Origin: Streptomyces celluloflavus
GTDB lineage: Bacteria > Actinomycetota > Actinomycetes > Streptomycetales > Streptomycetaceae
Length of the DNA stretch: 64,000 nucleotides
NCBI GenBank assembly: GCA_000720995.1
Contig: JOEL01000044.1
Location: 1 to 64,000, forward strand
Direction of reading: 5' to 3'
Positions 1 through 8,384 of the stretch are shown here, in pieces. A program made the position numbers and the translations under genes. Every line of letters starts with the position of its first letter. Within the stretch, counting starts at the first letter, position 1. The notes beneath the pieces are model-generated. The model made no database searches. It saw nothing but the letters and a program-made list of their open reading frames with translations, and was not told the origin of the DNA.

Positions 1-56
1 CACCGAGATCTACACAAGGAGTATCGTCGGCAGCGTCAGATGTGTATAAGAGACAG
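1..56 (+). other. Illumina Nextera i5 adapter (artefact)
   Basis: Bases 1-15 (CACCGAGATCTACAC) are the 3' part of the Illumina P5 primer, 16-23 (AAGGAGTA) fit an i5 index, 24-37 (TCGTCGGCAGCGTC) are the Nextera read 1 primer, and 38-56 (AGATGTGTATAAGAGACAG) are the Tn5 mosaic end. This is untrimmed library adapter at a contig end. Genomic sequence starts at about base 57. Confidence 0.98.
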
Positions 57-357
57 GGGTGGGGGTGGGTCCCTCGGGATCCGGGGGCCGCGTGGGAGCG
101 GACTCGCGGTCCGGGACGGGGGACGGACGCGTCTGCGGTTGCCGCTGCACTGCGGGCCTCCAGAATCGGACGGCTGGGCATGTGACCCCCGTACCCGAGT
201 CTCACCCGTTCGCGGCCGCCGCGCACGATGGATCGCCGCCGAGCGGGACCCGGGCGGGCCCCGGACGGCGCCCGGTGGCGCCGGACGGGGTGCCGCCCGG
301 TGCGGATGACCTGTTCGGACGGCGCCCGGCGGGCCCGCCACGCTCTAGATTGCGGCC
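57..357. other. Intergenic, no gene recognised
   Basis: About 300 bases between the adapter and the first gene. The frames here have no recognisable domain and no Shine-Dalgarno-linked start. The first bases are G-rich (GGGGTGGGGGTGGG) and may be low-quality read end. The only functional signal is the -10 box just before the next gene. Confidence 0.5.
346..351 (+). promoter_or_regulatory. -10 box of a probable leaderless promoter
   Basis: TAGATT fits the actinobacterial TANNNT -10 consensus. It ends six bases before the ATG at 358, so transcription would start at the A of the start codon. There is no Shine-Dalgarno sequence before this ATG, which agrees with a leaderless mRNA. No convincing -35 box is visible. 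Confidence 0.45.
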
Positions 358-1170
358 ATGTCCGTGACGCGTACGCACACCGCCGAGGCCACGACCGGGC
401 CGCGGCCCGGCACCGGAACCGGGCCGGGAGCCGCCCGCACGATCCGGGCGGGGGCCGTGGCGCTGCTGTCGGCGGCCTGTACGACGCTGCTCGCGGCGGG
501 CGCGCCGGCTTCGGCCACCGCCGCCCGGACCGCCGTCGCCGGCGTCCCGCTCCCCTACCGGATGGCCGACACCGGGGGCGGCGACCAGCTGATCACCGCG
601 CGTGCGCCCGGTACCGGCGCCACCACCGGGACGGTGTCCTGGTGGCAGCGGCACCACGGCCACTGGCGGCGGGCCGGTTCGGCGCCCGCCCGCTTCGGAT
701 CCGGCGGGCTGGCCGAGGGCCGCACCCGGGTCCAGGGCACCTCGACCACCCCGACCGGGCTGTACGGTCTGCCGTTCGGCTTCGGCACCGGCCCGGCGCC
801 GGCCGGCACCGTGCTCCCGTACCGGCGGATCGGCGCGGATTCCTGGTGGTGCCAGGACAACGCCTCCGCCTCCTACAACCGCTGGGTACGGCCGCTGCCG
901 CCGGACTGCGCGGCCCGCGAGTCCGAGCGGCTGGCGGACTATCCCACGCAGTACGCGCGGGCGCTGGTCATCGCCTTCAACTACCGCCACCCGGTGCGCG
1001 GCCGCGGCGCCGGGATCTTCCTCCATGTCAACGGCAAGGGCGCGACGGCCGGCTGTGTGTCCGTACCCGCCGGGGCGATGGCGCGGATCCTCGCCTGGGT
1101 ACGGCCCGCCGCCCGGCCGCATATCGCGATCGGTACGGCGGACGGGCCGACGGCGCTCACCCGCTACTGA
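358..1170 (+). CDS. Secreted L,D-transpeptidase family protein (YkuD-like)
   Basis: 270 residues. A hydrophobic stretch at residues 31-50 ending in Ala-rich sequence fits a signal peptide or N-terminal anchor. The C-terminal half has the YkuD-type catalytic signature: His223 in GIFLHVNGKG and Cys233 in ATAGCVSVP, arranged as in L,D-transpeptidases that form 3-3 peptidoglycan cross-links or attach proteins to peptidoglycan. It should act outside the membrane on the cell wall. The spacing is that of the ErfK/YafK-like actinobacterial branch, whose exact substrate is often unknown. The gene converges on the ABC ATPase gene and their 3' ends overlap by seven bases. Start chosen at ATG 358 because the -10 box lies directly upstream. 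Confidence 0.85.
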   Translation: MSVTRTHTAEATTGPRPGTGTGPGAARTIRAGAVALLSAACTTLLAAGAPASATAARTAVAGVPLPYRMADTGGGDQLITARAPGTGATTGTVSWWQRHHGHWRRAGSAPARFGSGGLAEGRTRVQGTSTTPTGLYGLPFGFGTGPAPAGTVLPYRRIGADSWWCQDNASASYNRWVRPLPPDCAARESERLADYPTQYARALVIAFNYRHPVRGRGAGIFLHVNGKGATAGCVSVPAGAMARILAWVRPAARPHIAIGTADGPTALTRY

Positions 1171-3266
1171 ATCGGCCCCGCGGTGGGCGCGGCCCCGTCC
1201 CCGGCCGGTTCCGAGGTGAGCGGAAAGTGGCAGGCCACCCGGTGCCCGGGGGTCTCCGGCTCAGTCACCGGGGGCTCGGTGGTCGCGCACAGTTCGCGGG
1301 CGGCGGGGCAGCGGGTGCGGAAGCGGCAGCCCGACGGCGGGGCGGCGGCCGAGGGCGTCTCGCCGCCGAGCGGGGTGCCGGCCTGCTCCGCGTCCGGGTC
1401 GGGTGCGTTGACGGTGTCCAGCAGCCCGCGGGTGTACGGGTGCAGCGGCCGGGCGAAGACCCGCTCGGCCGGGCCGGTCTCGACGAGCTTGCCCAGGTAC
1501 ATCACGCCGACCGAGTCCGCCAGATGCCGCACCACCGCCAGGTCGTGCGAGATGAAGAGGTAGGTCAGGCCCTTGTCGCGCTGGAGGTCGCGCATCAGGT
1601 TGAGGATCTGCGCCTGGACGGAGACATCGAGCGCGGAGACCGGTTCGTCGGCGACGACGAGGGAGGGCGACAGCGCGAGGGCGCGGGCCAGGCCGAGGCG
1701 CTGGCGCTGGCCGCCGGAGAACTCGTGCGGATAGCGGTCCACCGCGCCGCGCGGCAGCCCGACGTCGTCCAGCAGCCCGGCGATCCGCCGCGCCTGCTCC
1801 GCCCGGTCGCCGATGCCCTGGATGACCAGTGGTTCGCGCAGTACGGCGGAGACCCGCATCCGCGGGTCCATGGACGCGTAGGAGTCCTGGAACATCAGCT
1901 GGACGTCCCGTCGGTGGGCGCGCAGTTCCCGCTTGGTGAGGGTGGCGATGTCGCGGCCGGCGAAGTGGATGGTGCCGCCGGTGGGCGCCTCCAGGCCGAC
2001 GACCATCCGGCCGAGGGTGGACTTGCCGCAGCCGGACTCCCCCACGATGCCGAAGGTCTCGCCGCGCCGGACGGTCAGCGAGATCCCGGCGACCGCGCTG
2101 ACCTCGGCGCCGGCGCCCCGGCGGCGGGCGAAGGGGCCGCCGTGCAGCGGATAGGTCTTGGCGACGCCGTCGAGGCGCAGCAGCGGTTCGCCGGTCCCGG
2201 CCGGGGGTGCCGCGGGCGCGGCCGGGCGGACCTCGGCGGTCGGGTCCTGGCCGGGGGCGGGGTCGGCGGGGTGGAAGCAGGCGAAGGTGTGCCCGGCCGC
2301 GCCGGTGGCGCCGTCCGCGGTGAGTTCCGGTTCGGTGGTGCGGCAGTGATCGGTGGCGAAGCCGCAGCGCGGTGCGAAGCGGCAGCCGGCGGGGCGGGTG
2401 ACGAGGGACGGCGGCAGGCCGGGGATGGTGGCCAGCGGCTGTGCGCCGTCGGTGGCGCGTTCGGGCAGGGCGGCGAAGAGGGCCTGGGTGTAGCGGTGCC
2501 GCGGGGTGGCGAACAGCGGCCGTACGGCGGCCCGTTCGGCGATCTTGCCGCCGTACATCACCGCGACCCGGTCCACCCGGCGGGCGATCACGCCGAGGTC
2601 GTGGGTGACCAGGATCATCGCCATGCCGAGGCGCTCGCGCAGTTCGTCGATGAGTTCCAGGATCTGGTGCTGGGTGGTCACGTCGAGGGCGGTGGTCGGT
2701 TCGTCGGCGATCAGCAGCCGGGGTTCGCAGACCAGCGCCATGGCGATCGCGACGCGCTGTCGCATACCGCCGCTGAGCTGGTGCGGGTAGTTCTTCATCC
2801 GCTCGGCGGGGCGCGGCATGCCGACCAGCCGCAGCGTCTCCGCGGCCTTCTCCCATGCCTCGGCCTTGGTGCACCGGGTGTGCAGCAGCAGGGGTTCGGC
2901 CACCTGGGCGCCGATGGTCAGGGTGGGGTTGAGGGAGGTCAGCGGGTCCTGGAAGACCATGCCGATGGTGTTGCCGCGGATGTCCCGCAGGACGGGTTCC
3001 GGGGCGGCGGCCAGGTCCGTGGGCCCGTCGGCGGTGCCGCGGGGGCCGTCGAAGAGGATCCGGCCGCCGGTGACCTTGCCGCCGCCCGGCAGCAGGCCGA
3101 GGACGGAGAGCGCGGTCATGGTCTTGCCGCAGCCGGATTCGCCGACGATGCCGAGCGCCTCGCCGGGGGCGAGGTCCAGGTCGATACCGTCCAGGGCGTG
3201 CACGGTGCGGCCGCGGCCGGCGATCTCGACGTGCAGGTCTTCGATCCGCAGGAGCGAGTCGGTCAT
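1164..3266 (-). CDS. Peptide ABC transporter, fused double ATPase (DppD-DppF type)
   Basis: 700 residues with two complete ABC ATPase domains in one chain. Domain 1 has Walker A GESGCGKTMTAL, signature LSGGMRQRVAIA and Walker B LLIADEPTTALD. Domain 2 has GESGCGKSTLGR, FSGGQRQRLGLA and LVVADEPVSALD. Each is followed by the oligopeptide/dipeptide-type C-terminal extension with clustered cysteines (CRFAPRCGFA, CRFRTRCPAA) typical of DppD/OppD-like subunits. It powers import by the two permeases encoded just upstream, with a 16-base gap after the dppC-like stop. In enteric bacteria the two ATPases are separate; the fusion is common in actinomycetes. The cytoplasmic role is near certain. The substrate (di/oligopeptide or other class-5 solute) is inferred. 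Confidence 0.95.
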   Translation of the reverse strand: MTDSLLRIEDLHVEIAGRGRTVHALDGIDLDLAPGEALGIVGESGCGKTMTALSVLGLLPGGGKVTGGRILFDGPRGTADGPTDLAAAPEPVLRDIRGNTIGMVFQDPLTSLNPTLTIGAQVAEPLLLHTRCTKAEAWEKAAETLRLVGMPRPAERMKNYPHQLSGGMRQRVAIAMALVCEPRLLIADEPTTALDVTTQHQILELIDELRERLGMAMILVTHDLGVIARRVDRVAVMYGGKIAERAAVRPLFATPRHRYTQALFAALPERATDGAQPLATIPGLPPSLVTRPAGCRFAPRCGFATDHCRTTEPELTADGATGAAGHTFACFHPADPAPGQDPTAEVRPAAPAAPPAGTGEPLLRLDGVAKTYPLHGGPFARRRGAGAEVSAVAGISLTVRRGETFGIVGESGCGKSTLGRMVVGLEAPTGGTIHFAGRDIATLTKRELRAHRRDVQLMFQDSYASMDPRMRVSAVLREPLVIQGIGDRAEQARRIAGLLDDVGLPRGAVDRYPHEFSGGQRQRLGLARALALSPSLVVADEPVSALDVSVQAQILNLMRDLQRDKGLTYLFISHDLAVVRHLADSVGVMYLGKLVETGPAERVFARPLHPYTRGLLDTVNAPDPDAEQAGTPLGGETPSAAAPPSGCRFRTRCPAARELCATTEPPVTEPETPGHRVACHFPLTSEPAGDGAAPTAGPIQ

Positions 3267-3282
3267 GGTGTGGGTCCTCGCT

Positions 3283-4179
3283 TCAGTTCTTCGTCAGGCG
3301 CACGTCGAAGGCGTCCCGCAGGCCGTCCCCGATGAAGTTGAAGGCGGCGACGACCAGCACGATCGCGATGCCCGGCGGGAAGATCAGCCACCAGTAGCCG
3401 ACCTGGGTGTAGGTGATGCCGGCGGAGAGCATGGAGCCCCAGTCGGCGGCGGGCGGCGGGATGGACAGGCCCAGGAAGGACAGGTAGGCGACGTAGAGGA
3501 TGGCGTCGGCGATCTGGAAGGTGGCGTTGACGATGACGGTGCCGATGGCGTTGGGGACGATGTGCCGGAACACCGCCCGGCCACCGCCACCGCCCATCAG
3601 CCGCATCGCGTGGATGTAGTCGCGGCTGCGCAGGGCGAGCGCCTCACCGCGGATGAGGCGGGCCGGGGAGAGCCAGGCGACGGAGGCGATGATCAGGATG
3701 AGGACGGGCTTGCTGGGCGTGACGATGGCGGCGACCACGACCAGCAGGAAGAGCGCCGGGATGGCGAGCGCCGCGTCGGTGACGCGCATCATCGCGGCGT
3801 CCACCCAGCCGCCGAAGTAGCCGGCGACCGCGCCGTAGACCGTCCCGAAGAGGGTGGCCAGCAGGCCCGCGGCCAGCCCGACCTCCAGGGAGGTCTGGCC
3901 GCCGTACATGAGGCGGCCGAGCAGGTCGTAGCCGAGGTCGGTGGTGCCCAGCGGGTGGGCGCCGCCGGGGGCGAGGCTGGCCTGGGTGAGGTCGGTGTGG
4001 ATCTGGTCGGTGGGGTGGATCAGCGGCCCGAGGAAGCAGAAGGCGAGCAGGCCGAGCAGGACCAGCGCGCCGGTCAGGGCGAGCTTGTTGCGGGCGAAGA
4101 CGGTGAGGGTGCGGCGGGCCAGGCTCGGGGTGGCGAGGGCCGCCTCCGGCTGGGTGGCGTCGAGGGCGGTGGTCGTCAC
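3283..4179 (-). CDS. Peptide ABC transporter permease (DppC/OppC type)
   Basis: 298 residues from a GTG at 4179 whose GTGA overlaps the stop of the upstream permease by four bases, implying translational coupling. An N-terminal anchor (LALTGALVLLGLLAFCFLG) precedes a periplasmic loop and five further membrane segments of the BPD_transp_1 fold. The EAA-like loop that docks the ATPases is visible as GEALALRSRDYIHAMRLMGG. The C-terminus NFIGDGLRDAFDVRL is characteristic of DppC/OppC. It forms the membrane channel with the DppB-type subunit. Confidence 0.94.
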   Translation of the reverse strand: MTTTALDATQPEAALATPSLARRTLTVFARNKLALTGALVLLGLLAFCFLGPLIHPTDQIHTDLTQASLAPGGAHPLGTTDLGYDLLGRLMYGGQTSLEVGLAAGLLATLFGTVYGAVAGYFGGWVDAAMMRVTDAALAIPALFLLVVVAAIVTPSKPVLILIIASVAWLSPARLIRGEALALRSRDYIHAMRLMGGGGGRAVFRHIVPNAIGTVIVNATFQIADAILYVAYLSFLGLSIPPPAADWGSMLSAGITYTQVGYWWLIFPPGIAIVLVVAAFNFIGDGLRDAFDVRLTKN

Positions 4180-5126
4180 GTCACGCTCCTGATGCGCGGG
4201 TCGAGGACGGCGTAGGCGATATCGGTGATCAGGGAGCCGAGGACGGTGGCGACGCCGACGATCAGGGTGACGCCGAGCAGGACCGGGAAGTCCGAGCCCT
4301 GCGCGGCGTTCCAGAACAGCAGCCCCATGCCGGGGTAGTTGAACATCGACTCGACGACGAGGGTGCCGCTGAAGAGAGTGGGGAGGTAGAGGCCGAGGAG
4401 GGTGGCCAGCGGGATCAGGGCGTTGCGCAGTACGTGCCGGGCCATGATCCGGGCGTGCGACTGGCCCTTGGCGCGGGCGGTGCGGACGTACTCCTCGCCG
4501 AGGTTGTCGAGGACCGCGGAGCGCATATAGCGGCTGAAGGCGGCGATGATGCCGAGCGCGGTGGTCACGACGGGCAGGACGAGTGCGCGCGGCTCGGCGA
4601 GGACGCCGCCGAGGGTGTCGGCCTGCGGTGCCTCGGCGGGGAAGAACTGGAGCTGCTGGCTGAAGACCAGGATGAGGACCAGCCCGAGGAAGAACACCGG
4701 GGTGGCGTAGGCGAGGAAGGCGATCCCGGTCAGGACGTAGTCGGCGGCCTTGCCGCGGCGGACGGCCTGGAGGATGCCGAGCGGGACGGCCAGCACGGCG
4801 GCGAGCACTATCGACAGCCCGGCGAGCAGGGCGGTCTTGGGCAGCCGTTCGCCGAGCAGCGAGGCGACGGTTTGGTTGAGCTTGTAGGACTCGCCGAGGT
4901 CGCCGGAGAGCAGCCGGCCGAGGTACTGCACGTACTGCTCGGGCAGGGAGCGGTCGTAGCCCTGCTGGTGGTTGAAGTGGGCGATGGAGTCCGGGGTGGC
5001 CTGGATGCCGAGGATGGCGCGGGCCGGTCCGCCGGGGAGCAGGTGCAGCAGGACGAAGACGATGACGGAGACGAGCAGCAGCACGATGGCGGCCTGCGCG
5101 ATGCGCTTGGCCAGGAAGCGGATCAC
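4176..5126 (-). CDS. Peptide ABC transporter permease (DppB/OppB type)
   Basis: 316 residues beginning at GTG 5126, which overlaps the binding-protein stop as GTGA. The start IRFLAKRIAQAAIVLLLVS is the standard first membrane helix of DppB/OppB, followed by the conserved LLPGGPARAILG region. Later helices and the loop EEYVRTARAKGQSHARIM (EAA motif) match the family. It ends AYAVLDPRIR, also typical. Partner of the DppC-type permease. Position and overlap support one transcript: binding protein, permease B, permease C, fused ATPase. Confidence 0.94.
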   Translation of the reverse strand: MIRFLAKRIAQAAIVLLLVSVIVFVLLHLLPGGPARAILGIQATPDSIAHFNHQQGYDRSLPEQYVQYLGRLLSGDLGESYKLNQTVASLLGERLPKTALLAGLSIVLAAVLAVPLGILQAVRRGKAADYVLTGIAFLAYATPVFFLGLVLILVFSQQLQFFPAEAPQADTLGGVLAEPRALVLPVVTTALGIIAAFSRYMRSAVLDNLGEEYVRTARAKGQSHARIMARHVLRNALIPLATLLGLYLPTLFSGTLVVESMFNYPGMGLLFWNAAQGSDFPVLLGVTLIVGVATVLGSLITDIAYAVLDPRIRSVT

Positions 5127-6922
5127 TTGCCGGCACCGTCCTTCGTCACGAAGTACCAGTCCTGGGGGGCGAGGGTGAGGGTCACGTTCTGATCGATGCC
5201 GCGCAGGTCGTTGCGGATGGCGGAGACCTGGTAGGCGGGGTTGGGGGTCCACAGGACCGGGAGCTGGCGGGCGACCTCGCGGCCGTAGTCGCGCATCGCG
5301 GCCGGGGCGTCGGAGTACTCGGTGTCGCGGATCAGCCGGTCGGTGCGCGGATCGGACCAGTTGCCCATGTTGGAGGGGGCGTTGGTGGCGAAGAGCTTCT
5401 CGCCGCTGGGGTCGGTCGGGAAGTACCAGCTGCCCTGGGTGCCGAAGAAGCCGAGCTGCCATTCCCCGCAGATCGGTTCGTCCTTCTTGCAGGGAACGGT
5501 GGTGCCGAGCACGGTGTTGAGCGGCTGCTGGCGGATGTCGAGGGTGATACCGGCCTTGCCGAATTCGGACTTGATGGCCTGCATGGTGTTGGAGGTCTCG
5601 GTGGAGCCGGACTGGGAGAGCAGCGAGAGCCGCAGTTCCTGTCCGTCCTTGACGCCGGTCCCGCACTCCGCCGCGCCGGTTCCGGGCCGGACGCAGCGCA
5701 GTGTGCCGTCCCGGTCGGCCCAGCCGTGCGCGGCGAGCAGCCGTTTCGCCTGCTCCGGGTCGTACGGATAGGGCTCGCCGTCGAGCAGGCCGGCGGGGAC
5801 CGGGCCGAGGGTGGGGGCGGCGCTGCCGTGCCAGATGACCTTGGAGATGGACTTCTGGTCGATGAGGTACTGGAGCGCCTGGCGCAGATAGCTCTGGCGC
5901 AGCAGCGGGCCGGCCGTGGGGTGGTTGAAGTTGAGGACGATATAGGTGATCGCCCAGCCGTCCCAGGGGTCGATGCGATAGCCCATCTCCTTGAACTTCG
6001 CGGACTGCGCCATGACGGACGGCGGGATGTAGCCATAGTCGACGCCGCCGGCGCGCAGGACGTTGAATTCGGAGTCGGCGGTGGTGAAGGGTTTGAAGAC
6101 GACCCGGTCGAGGTGGGGTTTGTCCGGGCCCCGGTAATTCTTGTTGGGGACCAGTGACACCTGCCCCGAGGTGTTCCATTTCTCGATCGTCCAGGGCCCG
6201 TTGACGGTTTTCCAGAGCGGGTCGGTGGCGAACTGCGAGAATTGCTTGGCGTGTTGCGTGAGCCGGGCGAAGGCGGTTTTCGGGTCCTCGTTCCGCGGGT
6301 TCCAGGCGTGTACGGGCAGCGCGAGGAAGCTGTCGAGCTGATTGCCGGTGAACCACGCCGGGTTGTACGCGCGGTCCAGCCGGAGCCGGAAGGTGCGGTC
6401 GTCGACGGTCTCGAACGCGGTGACGTCGTCCGGCATGAGGGAGGGTGAATAGCCCGCCCATTCCTTCTTGTTGCCCTTGATGAGGTCGAACCAGAACTTG
6501 ACGTCCCGGGTGGTGACGGGCACGCCGTCGGACCAGGTGTAGCCCTTTTTCAGGGTGATGGTCACGGTTTTGTTGCCGTCGCTGTAGCGGGGCTGTTCGG
6601 CGAGGTTGCGCGGACTGTCCATCGTCAGCGCGTCGCCCTTCTTCTCGGCCGTGTACAGCGGCAGGAAGAGGAGGTTCTGGATGGCCTTGTTGTACGTGGC
6701 GAGGTAGCCGGGGGCGCCGATCGGGAAGATCCAGTTGGGGCTGGCGGCGGGCGGCAGGGCCATGGTGGCGGTGCCGCCCCGTACGGGGGTGCCGCCGGTG
6801 GCGCCGACATCGGTGACAACGTTGGCAGTCGGACCGCAGCCGGTCAGCGCGGTGGCGCCGAGGAGGACCGCGGCCAGGATGCGCCCCAGGGGCCCGCGTA
6901 TTCGTGTACTGCGCAGGCCCAT
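5123..6922 (-). CDS. Peptide ABC transporter substrate-binding lipoprotein (family 5)
   Basis: 599 residues from ATG 6922, preceded by GGAGG five bases upstream. An upstream in-frame ATG at 6991 lacks a good ribosome site and would put extra residues before the signal peptide. The N-terminus is a lipoprotein signal ending in a lipobox (GATALTGC), so the mature protein is anchored outside the membrane. The body is an SBP_bac_5 (DppA/OppA-like) fold, with YSDGNKTVTITLKKGYTWSDG being the family signature region. It captures peptides or related solutes for the permeases encoded downstream. First gene of the operon, expressed from the promoter at 6962-6991. Confidence 0.93.
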   Translation of the reverse strand: MGLRSTRIRGPLGRILAAVLLGATALTGCGPTANVVTDVGATGGTPVRGGTATMALPPAASPNWIFPIGAPGYLATYNKAIQNLLFLPLYTAEKKGDALTMDSPRNLAEQPRYSDGNKTVTITLKKGYTWSDGVPVTTRDVKFWFDLIKGNKKEWAGYSPSLMPDDVTAFETVDDRTFRLRLDRAYNPAWFTGNQLDSFLALPVHAWNPRNEDPKTAFARLTQHAKQFSQFATDPLWKTVNGPWTIEKWNTSGQVSLVPNKNYRGPDKPHLDRVVFKPFTTADSEFNVLRAGGVDYGYIPPSVMAQSAKFKEMGYRIDPWDGWAITYIVLNFNHPTAGPLLRQSYLRQALQYLIDQKSISKVIWHGSAAPTLGPVPAGLLDGEPYPYDPEQAKRLLAAHGWADRDGTLRCVRPGTGAAECGTGVKDGQELRLSLLSQSGSTETSNTMQAIKSEFGKAGITLDIRQQPLNTVLGTTVPCKKDEPICGEWQLGFFGTQGSWYFPTDPSGEKLFATNAPSNMGNWSDPRTDRLIRDTEYSDAPAAMRDYGREVARQLPVLWTPNPAYQVSAIRNDLRGIDQNVTLTLAPQDWYFVTKDGAGK

Positions 6923-6961
6923 GCTGCCTCCGGGGAATCGGCCGGTCGAAGAATTGCGAGC

Positions 6962-6991
6962 AAAGTACGGATGTCCGTGAAAAGAAGTCAA
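6962..6991 (-). promoter_or_regulatory. Sigma-HrdB-like promoter of the peptide transporter operon
   Basis: On the minus strand TTGACT (6991-6986) is followed after 18 bases by TACTTT (6967-6962), a near-consensus vegetative promoter for streptomycetes. It lies about 40 bases upstream of the binding-protein ATG, leaving a leader that contains its GGAGG. Confidence 0.6.
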
Positions 6992-7032
6992 GGGGTTGGC
7001 GAAACCAAGGGGCTTGAGGTCTACTGTCGGCG

Positions 7033-7048
7033 AGTTGCTTGGACAACT
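7033..7048. promoter_or_regulatory. Inverted repeat, candidate ROK operator
   Basis: AGTTG-N6-CAACT, perfect five-base arms, lies in the divergent region between the transporter operon and the ROK regulator, about 60 bases before the regulator's start and 40 bases upstream of the transporter -35 box. Dyads in this position are typical autoregulatory sites. Binding is not shown. Confidence 0.4.
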
Positions 7049-7110
7049 TCATTCGATTCCGAAGAAAGTCCAGGGAGTCAGCCCTCCCGCACCGAGCCGA
7101 AAGGCGCCCT

Positions 7111-8304
7111 ATGACCGCCGCCGAGGAACAGCCCGGCTCCGCCGCGCACGTCCTCGAACTCGTCGCGAACGGCTCCGCCGCCTCCCGCGCGGACCTCGTA
7201 CGGGAACTGGGACTCGCCGCCTCCACCGTCTCCGCCCGCGTCCAGGAGCTGGTCGAGGCCGGACTGCTCTCCGAATCCGGCGAGGGCGCCTCGCGCGGCG
7301 GCCGGCGGCCACGGCTGCTGCGGGTCGCCGACCGGCAGACCGTCGCGCTCGCCGCCGATCTGGGCAGCCACCACGTCCGCACCGGCGCGGTGGGGCTGAC
7401 CGGCGGCGGCTTCGACATCGACGAGTCCGCCTTCGACCTGACCGCGGGGCCCGGTCCCGCGCTGGACATGCTCACCGAGCGGCTGACCGCGCTGGCCGAA
7501 CGGCAGCGCGCGGCGGGCCGCACGGTGCGCGGCGTCGGCATCGGCTTCCCCGGCCCGGTGGACGCCGACGGCGGGCGGATCATCGCCCCGTCCCGGATGC
7601 CCGGCTGGCATCTGTTCGCGCTGCGCGACCGGCTCGCCGACCGGCTGGGCCTGCCGGTGCTGCTGGACAACGACGCCAATGTGCTGGCGCTGGGCGAACA
7701 CCGCGCCGCCCACCCGGCGCTGCGCCATCTCGTCGTCGTCAAGGCGGGGCGCGGCATCGGCTCCGGCGTCATCAGCGGCGGCCGGCTCTACCGCGGCGCG
7801 CGCGGCTCGGCCGGTGACATCAGCCATGTCCGGGTGGACTCGACCGCCGAACTCCCCTGCTCCTGCGGGAACATCGGCTGTCTGGAGACGGTGGCGAGCG
7901 GCGCCGCCATCGCCGCCGCACTGCGCGGCCAGGGCATCGCCGCCGACTCGACCACCGACATCCTGCGGCTCGTCGAGAACGGCGAACCGCACGCCACCAC
8001 CCTCGTCCGGCAGGCCGGGCGGGACATCGGCGCGGTGCTCGCCGTCGTCGTGAACTTCTTCAACCCCGAGGCGGTGATCCTCGGCGGCGCGCTCTCCGGC
8101 GCGGAACCGCTGGTCGCGGCGGTGCGCGGGATGCTCTACGAGCGCTGTCTGCCGATGGCGACCAGGGATCTCGTCATCGACGCCGCCGCCTGCGGTCCGG
8201 ATGCCGGGCTGCTGGGCGCCGGCCACGCCGCGCTGCGTGCGTCGGCCGCGGCCGACGGTCCGCTGCCCGCGGCCGACGGTCCGCTGCCCGCCCCGCGCGC
8301 CTGA
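7111..8304 (+). CDS. ROK-family transcriptional regulator
   Basis: 397 residues from ATG 7111. An N-terminal winged helix-turn-helix (SRADLVRELGLAASTVSARV) is fused to a ROK sugar-kinase-like domain with the DNDANV catalytic-Asp region and the zinc motif CSCGNIGCLE. The GEIGH motif of active kinases reads AGDISHV here, so kinase activity is doubtful and a pure ligand sensor is more likely. Typical ROK repressors bind a sugar or phosphosugar. Divergent placement suggests it controls the peptide transporter operon and possibly the M81 gene 80 bases downstream. The last residues hold a duplicated ADGPLPA unit from a 21-base tandem repeat. Confidence 0.9.
   Translation: MTAAEEQPGSAAHVLELVANGSAASRADLVRELGLAASTVSARVQELVEAGLLSESGEGASRGGRRPRLLRVADRQTVALAADLGSHHVRTGAVGLTGGGFDIDESAFDLTAGPGPALDMLTERLTALAERQRAAGRTVRGVGIGFPGPVDADGGRIIAPSRMPGWHLFALRDRLADRLGLPVLLDNDANVLALGEHRAAHPALRHLVVVKAGRGIGSGVISGGRLYRGARGSAGDISHVRVDSTAELPCSCGNIGCLETVASGAAIAAALRGQGIAADSTTDILRLVENGEPHATTLVRQAGRDIGAVLAVVVNFFNPEAVILGGALSGAEPLVAAVRGMLYERCLPMATRDLVIDAAACGPDAGLLGAGHAALRASAAADGPLPAADGPLPAPRA
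8248..8289 (+). repeat. 21-bp perfect tandem duplication
   Basis: Two adjacent exact copies of GCGGCCGACGGTCCGCTGCCC at 8248-8268 and 8269-8289 inside the ROK gene's 3' end. They are in frame and duplicate seven residues of the C-terminal tail. Probably replication slippage. Confidence 0.9.
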
Positions 8305-8384
8305 CCGGCGCACCCCCACCGCCGTCCGGCCCCGCCGTCCGCGGGCCGGCCCCGCCGACCGCCACCTACGGAAAGTGAGCCACC

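Noticed and set aside
228-3335. Open frame of about 1,000 codons on the plus strand opposite the ABC ATPase gene
   Set aside because: GC-rich genomes give long antisense frames. The translation is Arg/Gly/Ala-rich with no domain, while the minus strand shows clear Walker motifs.
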